Assembly (NCBI GenBank): GCA_026419785.1
Contig: JAODTK010003555.1
Coordinates: 1,320,044-1,384,043, forward strand
Reading direction: 5' to 3'
DNA from: Sclerodactyla briareus
Lineage: Eukaryota; Echinodermata; Holothuroidea; Dendrochirotida; Sclerodactylidae
Length of the DNA: 64,000 bases
Shown piece after piece: positions 50,401-52,409 of this stretch (position 1 is its first letter; every line of letters begins with the position of its first letter). The notes below the pieces were generated by a model. That model ran no database searches. It worked only from the letters and a program-made list of their open reading frames with translations, and was not told the origin of the DNA. The position numbers and the translations under genes were made by a program.

Positions 50401-52409
50401 AACAAATGTAAGCCTTATACACCCAGTTTCGTTTCAACTTCTGGATGAGTTTGGAAGAATCCAAACATTATGCAAAGTTGTACCCCAGTGAACCTTGAAT
50501 GAAATGCCCTCAACATTTTTCGGGATATCAACTATAGTCCTACCTACCAAGTTTCGTTCAATCCGACTAGAAAATTTAGCGTAAAAGCAAATTAGGGGCT
50601 CCCAGCATTGCAGTACTGCCCACTTTTGAACTGTCCGAGATTTCATGGGGCGGACATGTGTACCGAGTTCAATCGGATAAAGCATTAAATAGTTATGGCG
50701 TTAACGCCTAAAGTTTTCGGCGCGGGCCCAGCAGCGGAGGCCAGGACGGCGGCGGGTACACGCCCAAAAACCATGATATCCAGGACCCTTCGTGTCGCCA
50801 GGGATATAATGCAATAAATAAAAGAGGGATTCACAGTGACACAACACACCAGCATTTACATACATTGACTGAACGACCTGATACAAGCTATTCCTATATG
50901 CCCAGTCATCGCATTGCCCACCAAATCACCTCACGTGGAACCCTGTTGAAAGCTTTCTCCAAATCAATGGAGATGAGTTCATCTCCTTATTCCTGTCTAA
51001 ATACTTCTCTTGCTCTCTTGCAACTACCTGACTGGAAGATCGATAGTACCACGCCCAGGCATAAAGCCAAAACTGCATGTCGTCAATATGAAATCTCTCT
51101 CTAATTAGTCTTTCAATAACCCTCCATGGCTTTCATAACACGATCCAGCAATTTCAAACCCCTATATCTATCCCTTCCGATTTCATCGCCTTTTCCCTTA
51201 TAACAGTTAACGATGTCGCTATGTTCCCAATCACTAGGGACAACACCTGACCTACCACAGAGTTGCGATGGTCAGTGATGAGATCAACACCACATAACGA
51301 CTGAGGCCTACACCAGAAGGACCAGCAGCCTTACAACACTTCATACTAGTATCAATCCTAAATGCTGGCCCCTAAATGTGGTCAGCAGGATGGAGGCTGT
51401 CTGGATCCCAATCAAACTCCTCATTAAGGAGTTGGCTGTAGTGACTCCTCCAAGCCTCTTTCTCAGCTGTGATATCCAGTGCCAGATCACCATTATCGTC
51501 TCTAACACATCCCTCACCATCATCTTCCCGATTCTTCTCATTAATTTGCGAAACCTCTGGTTTTTGAGGAAAGTTGAATCACTGATACCATCACTGATAC
51601 TCGCAGAATTCCAAAGATACTTGAATTCGCTCAAAACTATCACACACTATTATCATCATTGGAATGGACTAAACTATAGACGGGTCATGTTAATACCAAC
51701 GTCTTCAGGTGGGCATTTTGGCCCAGAACAATTCCAGATTGGAATGCATCTAGTCTCACTCTGCAGGAATTAAGTTATCCTGGGGTGTTTTCTGGTGAGG
51801 GTGGAAACTCTTTATCATCATTTTCAACTCTGACTCTTCAATAAGTTGTGCCTGTTGTGTGCTGTCCCTATGCAGTGATAACCACTAGTTGGTATTTGCA
51901 TAGTACGAGACAAGAAGAGACGAAACTGTCCCAAAAATTTGTGGTCCTGTTAAAAGTCCTAGTAGAAGGGCCGTAAGTGCCAAAAAAAGGTTGAAATTGT
52001 GGCCTGAAACTCAATTATAACAAATCCATTGTAGGATAGGCCAGGTTTGTTTTTGGTGACTTGGAGGCTAACTTGAACATTTAAAAATAATGAGGAATTG
52101 TTATAATATCAGATCACCAATCCCAACCACTTTTGTACTGTGAATTCTCTTCCCTTGTTTGCAGTCTTCAAAAGCCAGCAAGGAGACAAAGAAAGATGAC
52201 TCCTCTTCATCGGAGGATGAGAGCGGATCAGACTCTGATGACGAGGAGGATGAAGATGAAGCTAGCAGTGACGACAGCGATACGGAGGTGACAACGACGA
52301 CGAACCCACGGCAGCCGCGGTGACCAAGACAGAGAAGGAATCGGATGATGACGACGATTCCAGCAGCTCGAGCGATTCAAGCGATTCGGAATCCGAAGAG
52401 GAGGATTAA
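3040..52409 (+). CDS. UBTF: UBF-type six-HMG-box RNA polymerase I transcription factor (whole gene, 18 exons seen, 5' end missing)
   Basis: UBF binds ribosomal DNA in the nucleolus through serial HMG boxes and, with SL1/TIF-IB, supports RNA polymerase I transcription; its acidic tail contacts the polymerase machinery. Here the exon order follows the vertebrate protein from end to end: N-terminal region with F..FTADQC and IRKFKNA, six HMG boxes, then an acidic Ser/Asp/Glu tail ending in a TAA stop at 52,407-52,409. Most exons have consensus AG and GT borders. Start codon exon and the last helix of box 1 were not located. Clean exons: 13,253; 27,000; 29,653; 41,567; 44,892; 45,995. Broken exons: 5,557; 6,205; 8,476; 13,844; 20,107; 22,747; 40,463; 52,165. 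Exons 3,040, 25,242, 39,957 and 43,410 are open, but some of their joins need a base. The breaks are single-base shifts, so this is either a functional gene in an unpolished assembly or a decayed unprocessed copy. Identity is firm; functionality is undecided. Confidence 0.88.
3104..4538 (+). other. UBF intron sequence, nothing recognised
   Basis: No exon, transposon protein or clear repeat was recognised between the leader exon and the tandem array that follows. Short open stretches on the minus strand near 3,850-4,150 have no recognisable similarity. Confidence 0.5.
4539..5480 (+). repeat. Tandem array, about 300-335 bp units, array 1
   Basis: Three degraded units share the words GGTCAGG/GGTCAAAG, AGAGGTCAAAG, CCAGAATGC, CAGTC(A)GTT(T/C)TGGG and a TTGATATTT(T)GCCA(A) block, starting near 4,539, 4,839 and 5,174. 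The same unit recurs in the array at 36-39 kb. Many one-base differences separate the units. Confidence 0.7.
5557..5710 (+). CDS. UBTF: UBF exon, N-terminal dimerisation region (frame-broken)
   Basis: Bounded by CCCCTCAG| and ACTG|GTGAGC. Three different frames carry UBF-like pieces in order. The first is a start resembling W-S-x-E-D (FSTEHRV). The second is AKLLGNLRG, matching the L-L-x-x-(M/L)-(K/R) stretch. The third is a final part with GFEQFTADQCQQDW, which lines up with the vertebrate segment F-K-D-F-S-G-D-M-C-K-L-K-W. No single frame reads the whole exon as UBF, so at least two single-base shifts are needed. One frame happens to stay open throughout but resembles nothing. The region is known in UBF as the N-terminal dimerisation domain ahead of HMG box 1. 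About six residues expected before the next exon (W-x-E-I-S-N-x) are missing, perhaps a micro-exon I could not find. Confidence 0.62.
6205..6290 (+). CDS. UBTF: UBF exon, end of dimerisation region
   Basis: Acceptor TTGCTTCCAG| and donor GCC|GTAAGT are both strong. The first 21 bases read IRKFKNA, matching the vertebrate V-R-K-F-R-T motif. After a one-base shift near 6,226 the rest reads TEMLDEALGLVKNPGTFP, matching the helix L-I-L-D-A-Q-E-H-V-K-N-P that leads into HMG box 1. The exon ends in phase 0 and joins to the next exon, which opens with QKPLTPF. The shift leaves a TAG in the entry frame, so the segment as sequenced cannot be translated through. Conservation on both sides of the break argues that the protein was under selection until recently, or that a base is missing from the assembly. 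Confidence 0.76.
6918..7312 (-). mobile_element. TTAA-flanked MITE, copy 1
   Basis: Bounded by TTAA at each end (6,918-6,921 and 7,309-7,312). It is a reverse-orientation copy of 43,843-44,262: its left end TTAAAGGGCCCAAGTCCAGC matches the inverted right end of that copy. TTAA at both borders is the target preference of piggyBac-like and some Kolobok elements. No transposase is encoded; the element is non-autonomous. Confidence 0.75.
7875..8168 (+). mobile_element. CAGGGTTCC MITE, copy 1 (decayed ends)
   Basis: A roughly 295-bp element built on repeats of GTCATGGAAA, starting CAGCGGGTTCCGTGG and ending CTGCGGAACCATG. It matches copies at 35,024-35,322 and 42,461-42,762. The termini are the inverted GGTTCC/GGAACC. 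The best-preserved copy (42.5 kb) shows hAT-like ends. Confidence 0.72.
8476..8609 (+). CDS. UBTF: UBF exon, HMG box 1 helices 1-2 (frame-broken)
   Basis: Starts after CCCTAAG| and ends AAG|GTTGGT. It opens QKPLTPF, the classic start of UBF box 1 (vertebrate KPLTPYFRFF). It ends, in another frame, with KISQVLSEKYKSLPEKKK, equal to the helix 2 end and turn (L-T-K-I-L-S-K-K-Y-K-E-L-P-E-K-K-K). Between them the frame must change at least once (near 8,551, where DPDLS meets QTKIS). An extra pair of shifts near 8,496 and 8,530 would also recover the F-F-R-Y aromatic cluster. The length is 134 bases, one short of a whole number of codons, consistent with a net single-base loss. HMG box 1 is the main DNA-binding box of UBF. 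The following exon with helix 3 was not found. Confidence 0.82.
10009..10640 (+). repeat. Dispersed hairpin-ended repeat family, copy 2
   Basis: Starts AGGACATGTGCAGGCGGGTTAA and contains internal sub-repeats (CAAAGTTTCATGGAAATGCGAC and relatives), then a GGCGGCTGAGACGGCGGGTACA tail also present in the 50.2-kb copy. It lies in the UBF intron between boxes 1 and 2. Confidence 0.75.
11690..12125 (-). mobile_element. Non-LTR retrotransposon fragment, RT C-terminal region
   Basis: Read on the minus strand it gives VWNPYFAKD, ENVQRRATR, LSYEERLRRLGL, then after a shift GDLIQV and RVINEWNCIPK. This is the well-known post-RT order of CR1/RTE-like LINEs (V-W-N-P...V-Q-R-R-A-T...Y-E-E-R-L...L...R-G-D...W-N-x-L-P). 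Several frame shifts and the lack of catalytic motifs mark it as a dead, 5'-truncated piece. Its 5' truncation point abuts a dispersed repeat that begins near 12,126. Confidence 0.82.
12126..12350 (+). repeat. Dispersed repeat, copy 1 (second copy at 40.84 kb)
   Basis: Matches 40,835-41,045: both share GGGGTTG(A/G)(G/A)TGAACA, TGGGCACAAAA, GATTACGGATGA/GGTTACGGATGA and GGTGCTATGGTGACTTG. The LINE fragment at 11.7-12.1 kb is joined to its left end, which suggests the LINE inserted in or next to this repeat. Confidence 0.7.
12370..12720 (+). repeat. Tandem repeat, about 127 bp, three units
   Basis: Units starting near 12,382, 12,509 and 12,638 share (T)GCATAAT(T)TATGCAAAAT, TCAGATTTCCATGAA/TGGATTTTCATGAAAC and CATTCAAC blocks. 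The degenerate frame spanning them is not a gene. Confidence 0.65.
13253..13360 (+). CDS. UBTF: UBF exon, HMG box 2 first part
   Basis: Clean 36-codon exon, phase 0 at both ends, between TTTGCAG| and GAC|GTGAGT. It begins QEHPELVHQ, matching the inter-box H-P-D-L-I-Q motif of vertebrate UBF. It continues with P-T-P-Y-R-L-W-L-E-K, matching the box 2 start K-T-P-Q-Q-L-W-Y-T-H-E-K-K, and ends EGKPD, which aligns with V-R-P-D. No frame break is present. The Trp in helix 1 is the aromatic core position typical of UBF box 2. The next exon, at 13,844, carries the remaining two helices after a short intron. Confidence 0.88.
13844..13956 (+). CDS. UBTF: UBF exon, HMG box 2 helices 2-3 (frame-broken)
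   Basis: Acceptor TCTGGTGCAG| and donor GAC|GTGAGT. The first frame reads NELSEVETELRGKWKGLSDKK, in line with vertebrate T-T-K-E-V-K-D-S-L-G-K-Q-W-S-Q-L-S-D-K-K. Two one-base shifts, near 13,919 and 13,931, are then needed to read WIPIS and LERKADYD, matching K-W-I-H-K-A-L-E-Q-R-K-E-Y-E. A TGA lies at the exon's first codon in entry phase 0, so a third discrepancy sits at the border. The length of 113 bases is one short of a codon multiple. Core Trp and the SDKK turn are intact. Confidence 0.82.
14094..14620 (-). mobile_element. Non-LTR retrotransposon 3' end with TATC-type tail
   Basis: The minus strand reads NSIKRASRIIRKPTSFNGY, then ISLSDIRHPVHSRFDNSVIP, RSGRMIW and FLGQAIRIFNSRF, the conserved C-terminal end of a LINE ORF2 (H-P-V-H-S-x-F-D-S-S-V-I-P-R-S-G-R). 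The element ends in a TTATCTATCTATC microsatellite tail (14,094-14,116 on the + strand as GATAGATAGATAATAA), typical of CR1/RTE-like 3' ends. Only the last part of the ORF is present. Confidence 0.82.
15165..15545 (+). repeat. Dispersed repeat, copy 1 of family at 15.2 and 46.2 kb
   Basis: Shares with 46,200-46,625 the ordered words GGGTCC(T/G)AA, TTTTTCAATTTC(G/A)GGGGCT, ATAAAACTGCCTAA-like block, GGAGGGGTAGAA/GGAAGGGGTAGAAA, GGGTGGACA and AACA(C/A)TGGCATCATGTTGTCTCTTGC-like end. Same orientation, many one-base differences. Not coding. Confidence 0.7.
15684..16150 (+). repeat. Dispersed repeat, copy 2 of family at 0.7 and 15.7 kb
   Basis: Direct copy of 672-1,160 (see that entry). It follows within 140 bases of a member of another dispersed family (15,165-15,545), but that second family does not accompany the copy at 0.7 kb, so the two are separate units. 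Confidence 0.8.
16151..20106 (+). other. Large UBF intron, mostly unrecognised
   Basis: Between box 2 and the linker exon I see no second gene. A short run at 16,576-16,660 after CTTGCAG has no UBF match. A 96-bp direct duplication lies at 17,591-17,780 (words ATCTCGCGCCCCACACACAG and CACTCGAGTC), followed by a 31-bp tandem near 17,806-17,850 (TTTTGCTGTGATTT...TAGACAC). A T run lies at 19,376-19,389. Confidence 0.5.
20107..20224 (+). CDS. UBTF: UBF exon, linker between boxes 2 and 3
   Basis: Preceded by a long pyrimidine tract and TGACAG|, followed by CAT|GTGAGT. In entry phase 0 it reads IEEYSKKHCSFANTTPRLT, which continues helix 3 of box 2 and aligns with M-R-D-Y-I-Q-K-H-P-E-L...S-T-L-T-K. 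A single-base shift near 20,162 then gives KMEQACNRHPS...DPPPM, aligning with K-A-E-R-Q-L...P-T-K-P-P-P-N, the lead-in to box 3. It ends in phase 2 and joins exactly to the next exon (AT|G), giving PPP-M-NGYS. The phase-exact join to an exon 2.5 kb away supports both calls. Confidence 0.78.
20290..20625 (+). mobile_element. Non-LTR retrotransposon fragment, C-terminal end
   Basis: On the + strand it reads LHNLTPAYLRAVGL, then LLEVPTTSRTSFADR, FSVAGS and LPHDYSH with breaks between. This is the terminal order (L-H-N-L-A-P-x-Y-L...L-x-V-P...F-(G/A)-D-R-(A/S)-F-S-V-A-G-P...L-P) of LINE ORF2 proteins. Frame breaks show it is inactive. Confidence 0.72.
20680..21180 (+). repeat. Degenerate internal repeats
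   Basis: The words AGTTATACT(A/G)GTG, GTCAATG(A/G)CATT(T/C)(G/A)CAGT and ATCC(A/C)(T/C)TCC recur at about 200-240-base spacing. Weak and not delimited. Confidence 0.4.
22180..22540 (+). repeat. Inverted dispersed repeat, arm 1 (arm 2 at 45.2 kb)
   Basis: Matches the reverse complement of 45,175-45,580: CTTTCGCAAGCGG, ATTGTTTT, ACACACTGGAGA, TACTTCCAGTCGC(A/C)CAACTTT, ATATGATTG, GGAATCC, TTCAAAACCTT and GGCAGGC in the same order. Open frames run through both arms but are not a known protein. Confidence 0.75.
22747..22884 (+). CDS. UBTF: UBF exon, HMG box 3 (multiply frame-broken)
   Basis: Acceptor TTGCTCCAG| and donor CTG|GTAACT. From the phase set by the previous exon it reads MNGYSLFA, matching P-P-N-S-Y-S-L-Y-C-A. 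Other frames then give FNEAKNGLTSVQKSKR, SREWKA and LSERRDIA, matching the vertebrate order M-K-D-V-P-S-T-E-R, C-S-Q-Q-W-K-L-L and S-Q-K-E-K-D-A-Y. At least three shifts are required and TGA/TAG codons interrupt each frame, so this is the most damaged exon of the gene. The core Trp and the Tyr of helix 1 remain visible. Box identity is secure from order and neighbours. Confidence 0.78.
23216..23465 (+). repeat. Tandem duplication of about 120 bp
   Basis: Two adjacent copies begin AAAACATGTAG, share GACGCCTCT, TGCCTTCTCAG, TTTGGACTGAACTACCACAT and ACATTCCTTATTTGGTGG, and end near GCCCATGG. The copies differ mainly by one-base gains and losses, which is the kind of difference also seen in the UBF exons. 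Confidence 0.85.
24090..24530 (+). repeat. SINE-like element with tRNA B-box
   Basis: GGTTCGAATCC at 24,152-24,162 is an exact Pol III B-box, followed by CAGGGAGG and a conserved-looking body with GGCAGCACTG and GACGTTAAA. A convincing A-box was not found upstream, and no tRNA cloverleaf can be drawn, so this is called SINE-like rather than a tRNA gene. Confidence 0.45.
25242..25289 (+). CDS. UBTF: UBF small exon, end of HMG box 3 helix 3
   Basis: 48-base block between CTGTCCAG| and CTG|GTAAGT. With two leading bases it reads KADREYYANLEKYVS, a basic/aromatic helix equivalent to vertebrate K-C-D-Q-K-K-K-D-Y-E-V-E-L-L-R-F-L-E-S. The next exon opens TLSPDEA, equivalent to L-P-E-E-E. The phase at the 3' end (one trailing base) does not match the phase 0 start of the next exon, so one base is probably missing or extra at a border. 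The call rests on position, splice signals and helix character rather than strong identity. Confidence 0.62.
27000..27071 (+). CDS. UBTF: UBF exon, linker between boxes 3 and 4
   Basis: Clean 24-codon exon, phase 0 at both ends, between CATCCAACAG| and AAG|GTGCGT. It reads TLSPDEAAKYETEL followed by a Lys/Ser/Ala-rich end NSKTSAAKK. Vertebrate UBF has S-L-P-E-E-E-Q-Q-R-V-L then a Lys/Ser/Ala-rich linker at the same place, before box 4. The low-complexity basic end is what one expects of an inter-box linker. Confidence 0.72.
27975..28480 (+). repeat. Tandem array, about 130 bp, four units
   Basis: The word GCATTGAATGC(G/A)CATCT or its variants occurs near 28,023, 28,157, 28,283 and 28,415. 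Each is followed by TCATTTTGGATTTATTCT, GTTCA(A)CTTGACTGTT and CAGCTTGCATAGTCTCGCTTCCC. Partial relatives flank the array at 36-39 kb (35,800-35,905 and 39,170-39,260). Confidence 0.88.
28735..29635 (+). repeat. Tandem array of a SINE-like 225-bp unit, about four copies
   Basis: GTGGGTTTGAATTCTGTTAGG recurs near 28,748, 28,970, 29,196 and 29,422, a period of 222-226 bases. Each unit continues through GGCAAGACACTTT, CCCCACCCAGGCA, GGAACTGGAACCCGCAC, CTTGATCGGGGTAATATCCA and GAAGCGCTTGAGCACTTCAGTGG. GGGTTTGAATTC is a degenerate B-box, so the unit may derive from a tRNA-like SINE. The last unit ends near 29,625, under 30 bases upstream of the box 4 exon acceptor. Confidence 0.88.
29653..29808 (+). 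CDS. UBTF: UBF exon, HMG box 4
   Basis: Clean 52-codon exon, phase 0 at both ends, between CTGTTCCAG| and AAG|GTGAGG. It contains a full HMG helix 1-helix 2 segment: LEVYISHLQFKEKFAKKHPE, then a helix ending in LTKKYEVLSTAKK. This is the pattern (aromatic)...(E/K)...H-P-E-L...(W/Y)..L(S/T)..(E/A)KK shared by HMG boxes. Order places it as box 4 (vertebrate S-A-M-F-I-F-S-E-E...R-P-E-L-S...L-S-E-K-K-K). A tandem array of a 225-bp repeat ends just upstream of the acceptor, so only a few tens of bases of unique intron separate them. Confidence 0.88.
29890..35023 (+). other. UBF intron (box 4), mostly unrecognised
   Basis: No exon, RNA gene or transposon protein was recognised. C-rich, partly AACCCT-like simple sequence lies at 30,950-31,035, a G run at 33,698-33,709, and an imperfect GTCAGGGCGG minisatellite at 34,689-34,805. 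Open stretches (for example 34,014-34,454 minus) have no recognisable similarity. Confidence 0.5.
34689..34805 (+). repeat. Imperfect minisatellite GTCAGGGCGG
   Basis: Five or so copies of (G)GTC(A/C)GGGCGG(TCAAGG) joined by T/G runs, spaced 15-45 bases apart. It gives a false Gly/Arg/Val-rich frame. Confidence 0.75.
35024..35322 (+). mobile_element. CAGGGTTCC MITE, copy 2 (5' end lost)
   Basis: Same GTCATGGAAA-rich body as the copies at 7.9 and 42.5 kb. The right terminus ACAGGAACCCTG is intact (35,311-35,322); the left terminus has decayed to GGATTTCTCGG. Confidence 0.75.
35960..36486 (+). repeat. Tandem array 2, left part (about 300 bp units)
   Basis: Units with GGTCAGGT, CACCAGAGGTCAAAGTC, CCAGAATGGTTGGTCCGATCA, GGAGT(A)CAGGAACC and TATTTTGG...CTTGT(G)AACACGATAA words. 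The same unit continues after the LINE insertion from 38,123. Related to array 1 at 4.5-5.5 kb. Confidence 0.82.
36487..37960 (-). mobile_element. 5'-truncated non-LTR retrotransposon inserted in tandem array 2
   Basis: On the minus strand the order is SSVLSKVMET, then (in shifts) the A-L-D-I-S-K-T-F-D-R-V-W-H-A block of RT domain A at about 37,680-37,725, LLAKLTSFG, GVPQ at about 37,545, a broken F-A-x-x-S-x-x-H-H-S block where the catalytic Asp pair should be, RAIRLINDDYLPSSLESLSHRR, GQCSSELGDAVPP, and a poly-A tail (the T run at 36,491-36,520). The catalytic FADD motif is destroyed and frames change repeatedly, so the copy is dead. Array sequence resumes on both sides. Confidence 0.87.
37966..38122 (-). 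mobile_element. Short second retroelement 3' end (candidate)
   Basis: Another T run (37,970-37,986) followed by TTTAAACAAAAAG, the same words that open the 3' end of the adjacent LINE (AAACAAAAAGTGAC at 36,521). The 130 bases beyond have no clear match. It may be the 3' end of another truncated copy of the same LINE or an internal A-rich piece. Confidence 0.45.
38123..38990 (+). repeat. Tandem array 2, right part
   Basis: Continues the unit interrupted at 36,486: GTTTTGGTACAGGTCGGA, GGTCAAAAATGGAAAAT, AAAAGTCAATATTGGCCAATTT, then further units to about 38,990 that become progressively degraded. Confidence 0.82.
39957..39992 (+). CDS. UBTF: UBF micro-exon, box 4 helix 3 (candidate)
   Basis: 36-base block after a fine polypyrimidine tract (CTCCCTTTCAG|) and before CTT|GTAAGT, 10.1 kb from the preceding exon. 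In phase 0 it is open (DSMKRSKGNECL), but another frame gives QYEEKQRK, the expected continuation of HMG helix 3 after the AKK of the previous exon (vertebrate A-K-Y-K-A-R-E-A-A). A one-base loss in the run of A after that would extend it to M-N-A-L and join in phase to the acidic exon at 40,463. I favour the QYEEKQRK reading but cannot exclude phase 0. Confidence 0.52.
40463..40642 (+). CDS. UBTF: UBF exon, acidic linker and HMG box 5 helix 1 (frame-broken)
   Basis: Lies between CTCGAACAG| and AAAAAGGG|GTAAGT. The start reads SSGSEAASSSERRESDDE. The A/G-only stretch at 40,516-40,559 then encodes Glu/Asp runs or Lys/Met runs depending on frame; the acidic reading needs two one-base shifts. 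The last 60 bases read DLWIEHNLPQLTEVHKGKK, equal to the start of box 5 in vertebrate UBF (E-E-I-W-Q-Q-S-V-I-G-D-Y-L-A-R-F-K). The next exon continues box 5 directly. Human UBF has a Lys/Glu linker but no long acidic stretch here, so an acidic insertion between boxes 4 and 5 would be a lineage feature. Final phase is off by up to two bases at the G run of the donor. Confidence 0.66.
40681..40764 (+). repeat. 45-bp tandem duplication
   Basis: TCGTTTACGCACTGCTTTAT and what follows is repeated at 40,726 with one base changed. It lies just downstream of the donor of the acidic/box 5 exon. Confidence 0.95.
40835..41045 (+). repeat. Dispersed repeat, copy 2 (first copy at 12.13 kb)
   Basis: See 12,126-12,350. 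Here the left side continues as GGATTTCTCCAAAAGGGTGAAGG and CGATGAAATTTTGTATG, giving the undisturbed left end of the repeat. Confidence 0.7.
41205..41282 (+). repeat. 39-bp tandem duplication
   Basis: GTAAATGAACTGGAGTAATA plus GGGGTGGGGGATCAAG occurs twice head to tail with no differences. Confidence 0.95.
41457..41492 (+). repeat. Poly-C run
   Basis: About 30 uninterrupted C within the intron ahead of the box 5 exon. It produces false Pro or Gly frames. Confidence 0.95.
41567..41659 (+). CDS. UBTF: UBF exon, HMG box 5 helices 2-3
   Basis: Clean 31-codon exon, phase 0 at both ends, between TTTTTGTCAG| and CAG|GTTAGT. It reads LKEARARKSLQLAWENLEKP, then RKVPWRKQAQQ. This matches vertebrate [29 protein letters not shown], including both core tryptophans. 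A long poly-C run lies about 80 bases upstream of the exon; the polypyrimidine tract adjoining the acceptor is separate from it. Confidence 0.88.
42461..42762 (+). mobile_element. CAGGGTTCC MITE, copy 3 (intact ends)
   Basis: 302 bp with 9-bp terminal inverted repeats CAGGGTTCC...GGAACCCTG. The six bases TTGTTT flank both ends (42,455-42,460 and 42,763-42,768), consistent with a target duplication, though a hAT duplication is normally 8 bp. The body consists of GTCATGGAAA-type repeats. No coding capacity. CAGGG termini suggest a hAT-type non-autonomous element. Confidence 0.85.
43410..43460 (+). CDS. UBTF: UBF small exon, linker into HMG box 6
   Basis: 51 bases between ATTCTCCAG| and CAC|GTGAGT. 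In phase 0 it reads NSNRMQQLLAKMPKTPH. Joined to the next exon, which begins with SAYGIYTSEMM after one spare base, this makes the canonical HMG-box opening P-K-x-P-x-S-A-Y-x-x-Y (vertebrate P-K-K-P-P-M-N-G-Y). A second frame (LQQNAATTSKDAQNPT) resembles the Ala/Thr/Ser linker A-A-T-N-S-S-K-K of vertebrate UBF, so the true frame may switch inside. One base at the exon border is inconsistent with the next exon's phase. Confidence 0.64.
43843..44262 (+). mobile_element. TTAA-flanked MITE, copy 2
   Basis: 420 bp with imperfect inverted ends: TTAAAGGCAAATTCCAGCCA at the left, and the reverse complement of the right end TTAAGGGACAACTCCAACCA. TTAA is present at both borders. The body matches 6,918-7,312 in reverse orientation. 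It lies in the intron between the two box 6 exons. Confidence 0.85.
44892..45081 (+). CDS. UBTF: UBF exon, HMG box 6
   Basis: The longest clean block: one leading base and 63 codons between TTCGTTGCAG| and GAG|GTAAGG. It holds a complete HMG box: SAYGIYTSEMM (helix 1), KGKMKAIAERWKGATKAEKK (helix 2 with core Trp and the turn) and a long basic helix 3, YEAKKDRLWKKHEKDLEKF. It aligns with vertebrate M-N-G-Y-Q-K-F-S-Q-E-L-L...R-M-V-E-I-G-S-R-W-Q-R-I-S...H-Y-K-K-L-A-E-E-Q-Q-K-Q-Y. The sequence is GC-rich compared with its surroundings, as expected for coding DNA in AT-rich introns. The best single piece of evidence for an HMG-box protein here. Confidence 0.93.
45175..45580 (-). repeat. Inverted dispersed repeat, arm 2
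   Basis: Reverse complement partner of 22,180-22,540. Located just downstream of the box 6 exon. Confidence 0.75.
45995..46057 (+). CDS. UBTF: UBF exon, post-box 6 segment
   Basis: Clean 21-codon exon, phase 0 at both ends, between CCTTTAG| and AAG|GTTTGT. It reads TLSSQDQTLLEKALANPTIKK, matching vertebrate S-L-S-P-Q-D-R-A-A-Y-K-E-Y-I-S-N-K-R-K-S, which directly follows box 6. The next coding exon is 6.1 kb away, beyond a block of hAT and LINE remnants. Confidence 0.82.
46200..46625 (+). repeat. Dispersed repeat, copy 2 of family at 15.2 and 46.2 kb
   Basis: See 15,165-15,545. Lies in the long intron before the acidic tail exon. Confidence 0.7.
47090..48250 (-). pseudogene. hAT-transposase-like remnant with C-terminal dimerisation region
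   Basis: Read on the minus strand, pieces in several frames follow the C-terminal order of hAT transposases of the ZNF862/KIAA1586-like kind. First come a helix-rich block (KGYEFTLNTALLL, then LCELSCLSLIFQQ and VVDRIAAFPEVFE), then LSIKDGPYLTSLK. The hallmark dimerisation block follows: LAEILQALPPATAEVERAFS, LMNRIKTNWRVNLNPR, LDDLMKISLEGPSEE. After it comes a Glu/Gln/Gly-rich end. In hAT transposases the T/A-x-E-R-x-F-S motif lies in the dimerisation domain. Frame breaks and stops (for example within 47,800-48,100) show that it is not translatable. Whether it was a transposon or a domesticated gene copy is not resolvable here. Confidence 0.8.
48290..48600 (-). mobile_element. LINE part 3 of nested cluster (Cys-rich region and C-terminal motif)
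   Basis: The minus strand begins at the right border with CKHWVHKRCSGVEAS (a Cys/His segment) and continues to SLESVEKFCYLGDMINAGGG and VARIRSDWKKFRDLPPIL. This is the known C-terminal order of a LINE family in which a Cys-rich K-Y-P-C-x-V-C...W-V-H-K-(K/R)-C-S-G module precedes F-C-Y-L-G-D. It is the continuation of the pieces at 49,895-50,186 and 50,825-51,640. Frame shifts and a stop show it is inactive. Confidence 0.88.
48601..49876 (+). mobile_element. 1,276-bp non-autonomous DNA transposon with 10-bp TIRs, inserted in a LINE
   Basis: Begins CAGGGCATAA and ends TTATGCCCTG, perfect 10-bp inverted repeats followed on both sides by T/A-rich sequence. CAAGC directly flanks both ends (48,596-48,600 and 49,877-49,881), a 5-bp candidate target duplication. 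The insertion splits the Cys-rich region of a minus-strand LINE: removing it with one CAAGC copy brings the Cys codon of CKHWVHK back into line. CAGGG termini point to the hAT superfamily, although the duplication is shorter than the usual 8 bp. No transposase fragment is seen inside. A G-rich minisatellite occupies 48,985-49,115. Confidence 0.85.
48985..49115 (+). repeat. G-rich minisatellite, G-quadruplex potential
   Basis: About 130 bases of G runs (3-10 G) separated by T, GT or short CGA words, with more than eight G tracts on one strand. Located inside the TIR element at 48,601-49,876. Confidence 0.9.
49895..50186 (-). mobile_element. LINE part 2 of nested cluster (RT domain after GMPQGSVL)
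   Basis: The minus strand reads FNVRVGMPQGSVL, VIIVFEVLSSEFRPGWPWEI, MAETMEELGQEI and, at the lower end, AVCSGGLA of the Cys-rich module. GxPQGSVLSP is RT motif B'. The Y-A-D-D box expected after P-W-E-L-L is missing or broken. It continues from the part at 50,825-51,640 and into the part at 48,290-48,600. Confidence 0.87.
50187..50824 (+). repeat. Dispersed hairpin-ended repeat family, copy 3, inserted in a LINE
   Basis: Runs from AGACATGTGTAGCGTGTAAA to a degraded hairpin (ATATCC...GGGATAT) and GCAATAAATAAAAG. LINE coding sequence lies immediately on both sides, so these positions define the element's ends to within a few bases. Internal sub-repeats contain CCAAGTTTCGTTCAATCCGA. Confidence 0.82.
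50825..51640 (-). mobile_element. LINE part 1 of nested cluster (RT palm and upstream)
   Basis: Minus-strand order with shifts: EAWRSHYSQLLNEEFDWDPD, a C-K-A-A-G-P-S-G block, V-P-S-D-W-E-H, NCYKGKGDEIGR, YRGLKLLD, MQ-FGFMPGRGT, SIDLEKAFNRVPRE(V)IWWA and QVVQSMYVNAG. This is the RT fingers-palm order, with motif A where F-D-R-V-P is usual. Stops between blocks show decay. 5' end truncated near 51.64 kb. Confidence 0.88.
52165..52409 (+). CDS. UBTF: UBF terminal exon, acidic tail and stop
   Basis: Begins after CTTGTTTGCAG| in phase 0 with SSKASKETKKDD, then runs of Ser, Asp and Glu. The entry frame hits TGA at 52,321. Shifting by one base near 52,288 (a G likely missing in the GGAGG run) keeps an acidic frame, DNDDEPTAA... 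then SDDDDDSSSSSDSSDSESEEED, to TAA at 52,407-52,409. The 245-base length is one short of a codon multiple, in agreement. The acidic Ser-rich tail is the hallmark C-terminus of UBF and is needed for its contacts with the Pol I initiation machinery. Translation without the correction would end in VTTTTNPRQPR, losing the last acidic block. Confidence 0.87.
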